Positions 16,810-25,296 of a DNA stretch of 64,000 bases are shown here, one piece after another. The notes beneath the pieces were generated by a model. That model was not told the origin of the DNA and did no database searches. It was given only the letters and a program-made list of their open reading frames with translations. This stretch comes from Microvirga alba (GTDB lineage Bacteria; Pseudomonadota; Alphaproteobacteria; Rhizobiales; Beijerinckiaceae), in the NCBI RefSeq assembly GCF_015694465.1, contig NZ_JADQDO010000009.1:62001-126000 (forward strand), given 5' to 3'. Position numbers and translations under genes: made by a program. Every line of letters begins with the position of its first letter. Position 1 is the first letter of the stretch.

Positions 16810-19529
16810 GGCGGAACGAGCTCAGTCTCTCGCATAGATGCGATCGGCAGCGTCACGAGGCGCAGCTCCGCATCATGCGGATCGGCATGGATGGCGAAAC
16901 CGAGGTTTCGGCACATGTCGAGCATGGTCGCGTTCTCGCGCAGCACCTGTCCCTCGACCTCGTGCAAACCCTCGACCTTCGCCCATTCGATCATAAGCCG
17001 CATCAGTTCCCAGCCGAGACCGATGCCTTTCAGATCAGAGCGCAGAAGGATGCCATATTCGCCGGTCTCGTGGTTTGCGTCAGCATGGATGCGGACCGCG
17101 CCCATCATCTCGCCGGTGTCGCTATCGAAGGCGACGAAGGCGATGGCGCGCGCGTAGTCGAGCTGTGTCAAACGCGCGAGGAAGGGGTGGCTGAAATCGC
17201 GCACCGGCGCGAAGAAGCGCAAGCGCAAATCTTCGGGGGTGACATGCTCGAAGAAGCGGCGAAACTCCTCCTCGTCCTCCGGCCGGACAGGACGCACGAA
17301 AGCGGTGCGTCCACTGCGCATCGTGATCGTACGCTCCCACTCCTTGGGGTATGGCCGCACCGCAAAGCGCGGATGCCCCCTGCCCTTTCGCGCCTCTGGT
17401 GCGGGCAGAACGGCCACGCGGGCGTCGATGACGATGACGCCGTCATGATCCGCGAGCAGCGGATTGATGTCGAGTTCATGCACCTCGGGGCAATCGGCCG
17501 AGAGCTGCGCCAGCTTCACCAGCACGAGCGCGATGGCTTGCGTGTCGGCGGCCGGAACGTCGCGATAGGACTTCAGGATACGCGACACGCGTGTGCGTGA
17601 GATCAGATCGTTCGCGAGTTTGAGATCGAGCGGCGGAAGCGCCAGCGCCTTGTCGTTGATGACCTCCACCGCCGTGCCGCCGCGACCGAAGAGAACCACT
17701 GGCCCGAAGGATGGATCATCCGCGAGGCCGACGATCAATTCACGCGCGTTCGGCCGCCGGATCATCGGCTGAATCGTGACTCCTGTGACCGACGCATCGG
17801 GCCTGAGCCGCGCAGCGCGCGCGAGAATGTCGGTTGCGGCATTCCGCACCGCGTCCTCCGTCGCGAGATCGAGCTTCACCCCGCCGATATCGGATTTGTG
17901 CACGATATCGGGCGAGAGGATTTTGACCGCGACCGTTCCGCCTGCTGCAAGCATCGGGCGTGCTGCCTCGGCCGCCTCGTCGGCGGTCTTGGCCAGAACC
18001 ACTGCGGCGACGGGAATATCGTAAGCGCGCAGCAGCGCGTTGACCTCCAGCGGGTCGAGCCATTCCCTGCCCCGCGCCAAAACGCCTTCGATGATCCGCT
18101 GGGCGGCTGCGGTGTCGGGCGCGAAATCATGCGGCAGGCTGTCCGGCGTTTCCATGAGTTCGCTCTGCGCCTCGCGGTAGCGCACAAGCTGCAGGAAGCC
18201 GCGCACCGCATCCGCTTCGGTGGAATAATGCGGAATCTGCGCCTCCTCGAACACGCGCAAGGAATCCGGGTCTTCGCCGATCCAGGCGGCGAAGACAGGC
18301 TTTTGTCGCAAGCCTTTCTGGCGCTCGCGTTTCACCACACCAGCCACGGCGGCGGCTGCCTCTGGGGCACCTGTCACGGCGGTCGGCACGTTGAGGATGA
18401 GGATAGCGTCGTTCTCTGGATCGGCGATCAACGCTTCCAATGCGCCTTTATAGCGAGCGGGATCCGCGTCACCCACAATATCGACCGGGTTCGCATGAGA
18501 CCAAGTGGGCGGCAGGATCGCGTCGAGCTTGGCCCGCGTGGCGTCCGAGATAGAAGCCAGCGTTCCGCCGAGATCGATCAGGCGATCGACCGCGAGAACG
18601 CCGACACCGCCGCCATTGGTGAGAATGGCGAGGCGGTTGCCTGGAAAAGGCTTCTGTCGCCCCAGCGTCTCGGCGGCGGCAAAGAGCTGATCGAGATCGA
18701 GCACGCGCAGCAACCCGGCGCGGCGGAACGCGGCGTCGTACACTGCATCGGACCCCGCCATCGCACCCGTATGGGTCGCGGCCGCTTTCGCCCCTTGTGC
18801 GTGGCGGCCGGCCTTGATCACCACGACAGGCTTGGTGCGTGCGGCGGCGCGGGCGGCCGACATGAATTTCTGCGCGTTATCGACGGATTCGATGTAGAGC
18901 AGGATCGCGCGGGTCGCGAGATCGGCGGAAAAGAAATCCATGCAGTCGCTGAAATCGACATCCACCTTGTCGCCAAGAGAGACGATGGCGGAAAACCCTA
19001 CCTGACGCTGCGCGGCCCATTCGACGAGACCTGCCGCGACCGCGCCCGATTGCGAGACGAGCGCCAGATCGCCGGGTGCCGCGCCTCGTGCCGCGAAGCT
19101 TGCATTGAGCCGCGCACGCGGCGCGATGACGCCGATGCAATTGGGACCCACGAGACGCAGGCCGTAACGCCGAGCGGCGAGCCTGACCTTCTCGGCTTCG
19201 GAATTCTTCCCGTAGCCGAGCCCGGCAGTCGCGATGATCGCGGCTGCTACCCCTTTCTTCCCGGCTTCCTCGATCACCTCGAGAACGTTTCGGGGCGGCA
19301 CCGCGACGATGATCAGGTCGGGGGGCTCAGGCAGCTTGCCGATGGACGCGTAACAGCGCTTTCCCTCGATCTGGCGGTGATGCGGATTGACGGGATAGAG
19401 CGCGCCTTCAAAGCCGCCCTCCATCAGGTTCTTCAGAAAGGTCAGGCCGAGCGAGCCCGGACGCGGGCTCGCGCCGACGACAGCGACGGAGTGGGGCGCA
19501 AAAAGCTTGTCGAGGCGATAGGTGGACAT
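16806..19529 (-). CDS. ADP-forming acyl-CoA synthetase fused to GNAT acetyltransferase (Pat-like)
   Basis: A 907-residue multidomain protein. Residues 1-130 are a CoA-binding Rossmann domain (FAPHSVAVVGASPRPGSLG). Residues about 140-470 are succinyl-CoA-ligase-like and include THTGAMAGSD, which carries the phospho-histidine of active ADP-forming synthetases. Residues about 485-710 are an ATP-grasp domain (KILSPDIVHKSDIGGV). The C-terminal 170 residues are a GNAT domain (EYGILLRSDLKGIGLGWELMRLM). The same architecture occurs in the protein acetyltransferases Pat/PatZ that inactivate acetyl-CoA synthetase, but in those the synthetase part is usually degenerate. Here the key histidine is retained, so both activities remain possible. 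Monocistronic. Confidence 0.88.
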   Translation of the reverse strand: MSTYRLDKLFAPHSVAVVGASPRPGSLGLTFLKNLMEGGFEGALYPVNPHHRQIEGKRCYASIGKLPEPPDLIIVAVPPRNVLEVIEEAGKKGVAAAIIATAGLGYGKNSEAEKVRLAARRYGLRLVGPNCIGVIAPRARLNASFAARGAAPGDLALVSQSGAVAAGLVEWAAQRQVGFSAIVSLGDKVDVDFSDCMDFFSADLATRAILLYIESVDNAQKFMSAARAAARTKPVVVIKAGRHAQGAKAAATHTGAMAGSDAVYDAAFRRAGLLRVLDLDQLFAAAETLGRQKPFPGNRLAILTNGGGVGVLAVDRLIDLGGTLASISDATRAKLDAILPPTWSHANPVDIVGDADPARYKGALEALIADPENDAILILNVPTAVTGAPEAAAAVAGVVKRERQKGLRQKPVFAAWIGEDPDSLRVFEEAQIPHYSTEADAVRGFLQLVRYREAQSELMETPDSLPHDFAPDTAAAQRIIEGVLARGREWLDPLEVNALLRAYDIPVAAVVLAKTADEAAEAARPMLAAGGTVAVKILSPDIVHKSDIGGVKLDLATEDAVRNAATDILARAARLRPDASVTGVTIQPMIRRPNARELIVGLADDPSFGPVVLFGRGGTAVEVINDKALALPPLDLKLANDLISRTRVSRILKSYRDVPAADTQAIALVLVKLAQLSADCPEVHELDINPLLADHDGVIVIDARVAVLPAPEARKGRGHPRFAVRPYPKEWERTITMRSGRTAFVRPVRPEDEEEFRRFFEHVTPEDLRLRFFAPVRDFSHPFLARLTQLDYARAIAFVAFDSDTGEMMGAVRIHADANHETGEYGILLRSDLKGIGLGWELMRLMIEWAKVEGLHEVEGQVLRENATMLDMCRNLGFAIHADPHDAELRLVTLPIASMRETELVPP

Positions 19530-19627
19530 GGCAATCCCTCGTCTCGTGCGACTGACTTCGACTCAGGAAGCGTAGCGCCAATCTCGCCGGGATCAATCAC
19601 CCGTCGACAGAAGACCAGCGTCCGATG

Positions 19628-22333
19628 TCACTCGGCCAGAACCCGTGTCGGCGGGAAGATCACTTCGACGAGCGTGCCATCGTTCGGGTGGCTCGAAATC
19701 TGCAAGGCGCCCCGGTTGGATTCAACGAGCGCTTTGGTCAGCGGCAGACCGAGACCCGTGCCGCCACGCTTGCGCGATGTGGCAAGCTGACGGAACGGTT
19801 CGAGGGCCGCCTCGATCTCATCCTCCGTCATGCCGATGCCGGTGTCGCGCACGCGGAACGCCATTTCGCCCCTGTCGGTCAGCGCGGTCGAGACGATGAC
19901 CTGCCCGCCCGCATCCGTAAACTTGATCGCATTCGAAACGACGTTGAGCACGATCTGGCGCATGGAGCGCTCGTCCGCCACCACCGGCGGCAGCTTCACG
20001 GCGAAGCTTGTGCGCATGACGATGCGGTCGCGCGCCGCCTGCGGCTGAAGCAAGGCGACGCAGGACGAGACGAGATCATTGAGATTGACGCTCGTGAAGG
20101 TCAGTTCCAGCCGCCCGGCTTCAATCTTGGCGAGATCGAGCAGATCGTTCACCAAGCTGATGACATGCGCGCCGGAGGCGTGAACGTCCTTCAGATATTC
20201 CTTGTAGCGCTCATTGCCGATAGCGCCGAAACGCTCCTCCAGCATGACCTCGGCAAAGCCGATGATGGCGTTCAGCGGCGTGCGGATCTCGTGGCTGATC
20301 TTGGCCAGAAGATCGGATTTCTGGGCGCTGGCTTCCTCCGCCGCGCGCTTGGCGCCGACGAGTTCGCCCTCCGCCTTCTTGAACGGCGTGATGTCACGCA
20401 AGACGGCGCAGAATTTCCGGTCCGGCCCGTCGTTGACGTGGCCCATGGTCATGAAGAGCGGGATCGTGCCACCCTGGCGCACACGGCCGAAGACCTCGCG
20501 GCCATCGTTGAGCAGGCTCGCAACTCCCGGCGAGCGCAGGCCCTCGAGGTAGTCGAGCGCCACGATGTGGCTTTCCGGCGCGAGTAGAACCGTGATGGCC
20601 TTGCCCACCACTTCGCGCTGATCGTAACCGAACAGCGCCTCCGCCGAGCGGTTGAGGGAGAGGATGCGTCCGGTCTCATCGAACACGATGACGCCATCGG
20701 TCGCCGTATCGAGGATCGATTCCAGCTCGTGTACACGACTCTGGCGCTGATGCAGGTCCAGCTCGGCGGCGCGCAAGCGCTGCGCGGAATCCGCGTCCGG
20801 CACCTTGCGGATCAACATGAGACTTGCCGGCTCGCCATCCCACTCGGCTACAGCGAGGCGTACATCGACGGCAATGTTTTCGTTGTGCCGGTTGGTGAGC
20901 GCAAATGGCGAGCCGTTCTCATCCGAGCCCTGCAGAACGGGGCTGCCACGAAACAGGCGCACGAGACCGCCCTCCTCCATGACCTGGCCGATATGGTCAT
21001 AGCCGGTCAGTTCGAGCAGGAAGCGGTTGGCGAAGAGAACGCGTTCGCCGCGATGGACGAGGATGCCGATGGGCAGACGATCGAGCACCTTGTCGCCGTT
21101 GAAGACCGGAGCGGGGGCCGGAGCGGCAATCTCGACAGCGATGGGTGTCGGGGCGGGTGTCTCTGCTTTCTCTTCAACCGCTGGCCCCTCTTCGACCGGA
21201 GGAGCCTCAGGCTCCGCACGCGCGCCGAGAGCCCGCGCGATCTCGCGGAAGGCGTTGCGCTCCGCATTGGACAAACCCGATTGAGAAAGACTCGGTGCGG
21301 GAGTACTCGCAGGTCGTTCGACGACAACCGTCGGCTCGCTCGGGATCTGCTCTCTCTCAACGGGTTCCGGCTCGGCGGGTTTCGCACCCGAGAGGGCCTC
21401 GGCCACCCGGTCGCGCAGATGCGCGAACCAGTTTTCCTCATCGGCAACGGCGGCGTCAGAGATCGCCTCGTCCTCCGCCTCTGCCTCCGCGAAAGGTTCG
21501 CCGGGGTTTACCGGGGCCAGCTGTTCCGGCTCGCGGGCAGCGTCCATCCGCAAAAGGCCGAAGCCCCGAAAACCGATAAGCTCACGGCCTTCGCCGAAGA
21601 TCGGCATGCCGGCCCAGTCGACCGGTACCTGTTGGAATGAATTATCGATGCTCCAAAAGATGGGGCGCCCGCTCCAGGTTTCGCGGCGCGCGAACAGGGA
21701 AGCGATGGCTCCCTCCGGATCTTGGACCACGGACCGGGTGACCTCACCCCAGGTCCGCCCGATGACATCGGCCGCCATAGGCCCGACCGCCTCCGCGAGG
21801 TTCGGCGACACGTGTATAAAGCGCGCATCGGCATCCGCCTGCCAGACGACCCGGATCGTGTCCGCAGGTTTGGTCTCAGGGAGCGGCGGCTCGCTGGCCT
21901 CCGCGACGGGGGCCGCCTCAGCGGCTCGCGCGGGGCGGGAGCGAGGCATGATCTTGGGAACGGGGCCGACGATCGCGGTCACCAGAACGGTCTGCCCGGT
22001 CGGAAGTTCGGCCAAGCGGCAGGCGCAGGTGATCGGCAGCCAGGCGCGGGTCGGGTCGAGCCGGAGGCGCTCCAGCCGCATCCCTTGTTTTGGCGCGAGA
22101 CCTTCCGCCAGCGCCTTCAGGCGGTCCAGAGCCCGCAGATCAGGAAGGACACGACCGGCCTCGTCGGCGAATATTTCGCGAAGCCCCTCGGCCGGGGGCG
22201 AGACCCAGAGCAGTCTTTCGATGGCGAGATCCCACACGAGCACGCCGGTCCCAGGCTTCGCCATGCTGGCCATGCCCGAGTCCGCGGACAGCCGCGCGAT
22301 CATCGCTTCATAGGGGTTCGGAGCATCCGTCAT
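19628..22333 (-). CDS. PAS-domain sensor histidine kinase (PdhS/PleC-like)
   Basis: A 901-residue cytoplasmic kinase. The N-terminal half carries two PAS-like regions (around VLVWDLAIERLLWVS and ADARFIHVSPNLAEAVG) split by a long Pro/Ala/Glu-rich linker; two more PAS domains follow (LPIGILVHRGERVLFAN; ILDTATDGVIVFDETGRIL). The kinase core is complete: H-box LAKISHEIRTPLNAIIGF, N-box VVSNAIKFTD, G1 DTGIGMT and G2 GGTGLGLPL. The H-box neighbourhood is that of alphaproteobacterial DivJ/PleC/PdhS cell-cycle kinases. I use ATG 22333 (MTDAPNP) with AAGGTCG upstream. No cognate regulator is adjacent. Confidence 0.9.
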   Translation of the reverse strand: MTDAPNPYEAMIARLSADSGMASMAKPGTGVLVWDLAIERLLWVSPPAEGLREIFADEAGRVLPDLRALDRLKALAEGLAPKQGMRLERLRLDPTRAWLPITCACRLAELPTGQTVLVTAIVGPVPKIMPRSRPARAAEAAPVAEASEPPLPETKPADTIRVVWQADADARFIHVSPNLAEAVGPMAADVIGRTWGEVTRSVVQDPEGAIASLFARRETWSGRPIFWSIDNSFQQVPVDWAGMPIFGEGRELIGFRGFGLLRMDAAREPEQLAPVNPGEPFAEAEAEDEAISDAAVADEENWFAHLRDRVAEALSGAKPAEPEPVEREQIPSEPTVVVERPASTPAPSLSQSGLSNAERNAFREIARALGARAEPEAPPVEEGPAVEEKAETPAPTPIAVEIAAPAPAPVFNGDKVLDRLPIGILVHRGERVLFANRFLLELTGYDHIGQVMEEGGLVRLFRGSPVLQGSDENGSPFALTNRHNENIAVDVRLAVAEWDGEPASLMLIRKVPDADSAQRLRAAELDLHQRQSRVHELESILDTATDGVIVFDETGRILSLNRSAEALFGYDQREVVGKAITVLLAPESHIVALDYLEGLRSPGVASLLNDGREVFGRVRQGGTIPLFMTMGHVNDGPDRKFCAVLRDITPFKKAEGELVGAKRAAEEASAQKSDLLAKISHEIRTPLNAIIGFAEVMLEERFGAIGNERYKEYLKDVHASGAHVISLVNDLLDLAKIEAGRLELTFTSVNLNDLVSSCVALLQPQAARDRIVMRTSFAVKLPPVVADERSMRQIVLNVVSNAIKFTDAGGQVIVSTALTDRGEMAFRVRDTGIGMTEDEIEAALEPFRQLATSRKRGGTGLGLPLTKALVESNRGALQISSHPNDGTLVEVIFPPTRVLAE

Positions 22334-22474
22334 GAACGGCTTCGACCTTAAAACTGCTTGCAAGGCACCTCTTACAACGCTTCTACCTTAATATCCGCGA
22401 TCTCGACCATGTGGCAAACCTCTCAAGCCGCTTTACTTTGTGGTAACCTTAATCTTGAGGTCTTGAATTGATTT

Positions 22475-22503
22475 TGCAGTGCACAATGTGATATTGCACT
22501 GCA
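22475..22503. promoter_or_regulatory. TGC-rich palindrome, likely PhaR-type operator
   Basis: Perfect 9-bp inverted repeat TGCAGTGCA...TGCACTGCA with an 11-base spacer; each half is followed by CAAT. It lies 26 bases before the phasin start. PhaR repressors bind TGC-rich palindromes before phasin genes, so autogenous control by polymer-sensing PhaR is likely. No phaR gene is in the window. Confidence 0.65.
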
Positions 22504-22528
22504 CAATGCCCTCACAAAGGAGTGATCG

Positions 22529-22909
22529 ATGGCAACGAACCAGACCCCCGGTTACGAAATTCCAGCCGAAATGCGCGATTTTGCTGAAAAGAGCGTCGAG
22601 CAGGCCCGCAAGGCCGTCGACGGCTTCCTGGGCGCCGCCCAGAAGACCGTCGATACATTCGAAGGCTCGGCGAACACGGTCCAGGCCAGCACCAAGGACG
22701 TGACCCGCAAGACCTTCACCTATGCCGAGCAGAACATCTCCGCCGCGTTCGACCTGGCGCAGAAGATGGTCCGCGCGAAGGACGTGCAGGAGGCCATGCA
22801 ATACCAGGCCGAATTCGTTCGCTCGCAATTCGAAGCGATGCAAACTCAGATGAAAGAGTTCGGCGCCCTGGCTCAGGCGGCGGTGAAGCAGCCCGGCTCC
22901 AAGAAGTAA
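22529..22909 (+). CDS. Phasin family protein
   Basis: A 126-residue helical protein predicted to coat polyhydroxyalkanoate granules. It matches the Phasin_2 pattern: IPAEMRDFAEKSVEQARKAVDGFLGAA at the start, a central amphipathic helix, and AMQYQAEFVRSQFEAMQTQMKEFGALAQ at the end. AAGGAGTG lies directly upstream. A second phasin-like gene follows 33 bases later, and a TGC-rich palindrome precedes the pair, which suggests polymer-responsive expression. No PHA synthase gene is in the window. Confidence 0.92.
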   Translation: MATNQTPGYEIPAEMRDFAEKSVEQARKAVDGFLGAAQKTVDTFEGSANTVQASTKDVTRKTFTYAEQNISAAFDLAQKMVRAKDVQEAMQYQAEFVRSQFEAMQTQMKEFGALAQAAVKQPGSKK

Positions 22910-22942
22910 GCCCCGACCCCGACGCTTCGCGAGGAGAGATGC

Positions 22943-23413
22943 ATGGCCGACGCTAAGAAGGCAGGAGCCAAGACCAGTACCAAGAGTGTGCAAAAGTCGA
23001 AGACCGTTCCGAAGCCGCCCGTGACCGTCGAGAAGACGGAAACGGTCATCGCGGCCGAGGCGGTCGGGCAGCCTCCTGTCGCGCCTATCGAGGCCGTTCA
23101 GCCCTCCTCAACACCGCAGGACACGAGCGACGCCCTGCGCCAGAGCGTGAGCGAAGCGGCGCGTGGGGCTCTCGAGGTCAACGACAAGATCCTCGACGCC
23201 CTGCAGGCCCAGAGCGACGCGGCTCTCGACCTATGGCGCAGCACGCTTCGCGCTCATCACTTCTCGGACGCGATCCTGGCGCAAACGAGCAGCACCCGCG
23301 AAGCCTATGAGAACGCGTCCGCTCATTGGAAGGATATCGCCGAGACGACCGCGCGGTGGTTCCACAAAAGCCTCGAACCGCTTCAATCGGCCCTGCACCG
23401 TCAGGACCGCTGA
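22943..23413 (+). CDS. Phasin-like protein with Lys/Ala/Pro-rich N-terminus
   Basis: A 156-residue protein. Its first 70 residues are low complexity (AKKAGAKTSTKSVQKSKT, then Val/Pro/Glu-rich), resembling histone-like tails that bind DNA. The C-terminal 90 residues are helical with ALEVNDKILDALQAQSDAALDLW and HWKDIAETTARWF, as in phasin domains. It is co-directional with the phasin just upstream. It could be a granule protein that also contacts nucleoid DNA, as proposed for some phasins; this is inference from composition. Confidence 0.75.
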   Translation: MADAKKAGAKTSTKSVQKSKTVPKPPVTVEKTETVIAAEAVGQPPVAPIEAVQPSSTPQDTSDALRQSVSEAARGALEVNDKILDALQAQSDAALDLWRSTLRAHHFSDAILAQTSSTREAYENASAHWKDIAETTARWFHKSLEPLQSALHRQDR

Positions 23414-23456
23414 AGGCCGCCTATCGGAAACAGGCTTCTTGCGATAAGGCTTGGCC

Positions 23457-23921
23457 ATGTTCGGCCAAGCCTCCGTACCCGTCCAAGCCTCCCTCCCCGT
23501 TCCCGCCGTCATCGCCGTGATCGTTCACGAGGGCCAGACGCTGCTTGTGCGACGCGCCAATCCGCCCGATGCGGGCTTGTGGGGTTTCCCGGGCGGCAAG
23601 ATCGAATACGGCGAGACCGTCGAGGAAGCCGCTTTGCGCGAGCTTTTCGAGGAGACGGCCGTCGAAGCGGATGCGCAAGGTGTCATCACCACGCTCGACA
23701 TTCTGGACCGCTCTGACGATGGTGCGTTGCGCCAGCATTTCATTCTCATCGCCGTGCGGTGCCGATGGCTTTCCGGTCAACCCGAGGCCGGAGACGATGC
23801 GCTGGAAGCGCGCTGGTTTCCCATCGCGGACCTTCATCCCGGCCGACGCGACATGAGTGCGGATGTGGACGTGATCGCCCGGCACGCGCAGCACCTCGCA
23901 TTGAACGATCCCAAGCCCTGA
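23457..23921 (+). CDS. Nudix hydrolase, ADP-ribose/NTP pyrophosphatase-like
   Basis: A 154-residue protein with the Nudix box starting GGKIEYGETVEEAALREL and ending FEETAV near residues 41-63. The upstream strand VPAVIAVIVHEGQTLLVRRANPPDAGLWGFPGG and the later LEARWFPIADL are typical of the MutT/ADP-ribose group. I use ATG 23457 rather than the TTG two codons earlier. It lies 43 bases after the second phasin gene and might share its transcript. The substrate is unknown. Confidence 0.88.
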   Translation: MFGQASVPVQASLPVPAVIAVIVHEGQTLLVRRANPPDAGLWGFPGGKIEYGETVEEAALRELFEETAVEADAQGVITTLDILDRSDDGALRQHFILIAVRCRWLSGQPEAGDDALEARWFPIADLHPGRRDMSADVDVIARHAQHLALNDPKP

Positions 23922-23961
23922 CCCGCGAGCGAGACTGACATGAAATCTCGGAACGAAAAGA

Positions 23962-23980
23962 CCCTGCTTTTTGAGCAGGG
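23962..23980 (+). terminator. Hairpin after Nudix gene
   Basis: CCCTGC / GCAGGG stem with a T-rich loop, 40 bases after the Nudix stop. There is no downstream T run, so termination is uncertain. The rest of the gap to 24232 is AT-rich and shows no gene. Confidence 0.4.
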
Positions 23981-24232
23981 CCAAGTTTCGGTTGTCTCTC
24001 GCCCTTGCTCTGGAGGCCAAAGTGAGGACCTGATCTCGACATATGAGCAGCTTTCAGGTCAACCGAGCGGCATCTTTATTGGTTTATGAAAAGTAAACAT
24101 TCATAAATTATCAATCATATATCCATCACGTTATAGCAATCATATTGCATCACTTGCTCCGCTTTTCTAAATACAATCGGGACAGGCACTTGAAGCCTTG
24201 GGCTATTAAGTCCTTAAGAACGGAAAATAGTT

Positions 24233-24940
24233 ATGCGTATCTCTCTTCTCGGACTGCTCGCTGGAACCGCAGCTCTCGCCGTCGCAGCTTCGACCGCACA
24301 GGCGGCCGATCTCCCCTCGCGCCGCAGCCCTGCGCCGATCTACAACGCGATGCCGGCGTTCACCTGGACGGGTTTCTATGTCGGCGCCAACGCCGGCTAC
24401 GGCTGGAGCACGGGCACGAGCCGCTACTATGATCCGGCCTTCGGTTATGTCGGCAGCAACAGCAACGGCGGCTTCGTCGGCGGCGGTCAGATCGGCTACA
24501 ACTACCAGCTCGGCATGTTCGTGATCGGCGCCGAGACCGACATCCAGTATGCGGCAGTCGGCAACAAGGGCGCTTCCTACGGCACCACCTACTATCGCGG
24601 CAACTCGGACGGCTACTATGGCACGATCCGCGCCCGCCTCGGCGTCGCTTTCGACCGCGCCCTCGTATTCGGCACCGGTGGCTACGCCTACGGCGATGTC
24701 GGCGGCAACAATGCCTATGACACGGTGCTCGGCTATCACCGCGGCAACAACACCAATGGCGGCTGGACCCTCGGCGGTGGCGTCGAATACGCGGTCACCG
24801 ACAACATTACCGCGAAGGTCGAAGGTTCGTACGTGAACCTCGATACCCGCAGCAACTATGTCATCGACACGTCGCGCGTCACTCGCCGCGACTCCGAGTT
24901 CGGTGTCGTCCGTGCAGGCGTGAACTACAAGTTCAACTAA
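24233..24940 (+). CDS. Outer-membrane beta-barrel protein (Omp25/Omp31-like)
   Basis: A 235-residue outer-membrane protein. A 23-residue signal peptide (LLGLLAGTAALAVAASTAQA) is followed by AADLPSRR, the typical start of rhizobial porin-family proteins. The FTWTGFYVGANAGYGW strand and alternating aromatic/Gly-rich strands (GGQIGYNYQLGMFVIGAETDIQY) predict an 8-stranded barrel, with the final residues VVRAGVNYKFN ending in Phe-Asn. It is monocistronic with a strong terminator after it. Probably structural; a ligand is not evident. Confidence 0.92.
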   Translation: MRISLLGLLAGTAALAVAASTAQAADLPSRRSPAPIYNAMPAFTWTGFYVGANAGYGWSTGTSRYYDPAFGYVGSNSNGGFVGGGQIGYNYQLGMFVIGAETDIQYAAVGNKGASYGTTYYRGNSDGYYGTIRARLGVAFDRALVFGTGGYAYGDVGGNNAYDTVLGYHRGNNTNGGWTLGGGVEYAVTDNITAKVEGSYVNLDTRSNYVIDTSRVTRRDSEFGVVRAGVNYKFN

Positions 24941-24965
24941 CAACAACATTGTTGCATCAAATATG

Positions 24966-24996
24966 AAAGGCCCGGTGGCAACACCGGGCCTTTTTT
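24966..24996 (+). terminator. Intrinsic terminator of the outer-membrane protein gene
   Basis: Perfect stem AAGGCCCGGTG / CACCGGGCCTT with loop GCAA followed by TTTT; 26 bases after the stop codon. Confidence 0.92.
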
Positions 24997-25100
24997 CATG
25001 CACCGCGAGGCTCACGATAAGACGCCACCGGCGACCGCTCGAAGTTGTGACGAAGGGGGGGACCACATTTGTTCACCGACTACCCTCTATCTTCCCATAC

Positions 25101-25127
25101 GGCATGCTCTATTTCTTAGAGTATGCC
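25101..25127. repeat. Imperfect inverted repeat upstream of PAS-GGDEF-EAL gene
   Basis: GGCATGCTCTA and TAGAGTATGCC (one mismatch) with a 5-base spacer. It is the only structure seen in the 300-base gap between the terminator at 24996 and the next gene; it may be an operator or a transcript hairpin. Confidence 0.4.
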
Positions 25128-25296
25128 ATCGATTCGAAAGGATCTGTTGGCGATGACGCCGTTCCGTCAGTAACATCGACAATTGCCGTGGGAGCAGCAG
25201 TGCGTATTTCCCGCCCAACCTGGTCGCCCCCAACTCTTCGCCTCTTCCGGGAAGAAGCCCCTCCGATCCATCGCTCGCCCAGACAGCGGGCCCCGG

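Noticed and set aside
17898..19790. 630-codon plus-strand ORF opposite the acyl-CoA synthetase
   Set aside because: Antisense shadow; composition is His/Arg/Asp-rich as expected for a reverse frame, no family features.
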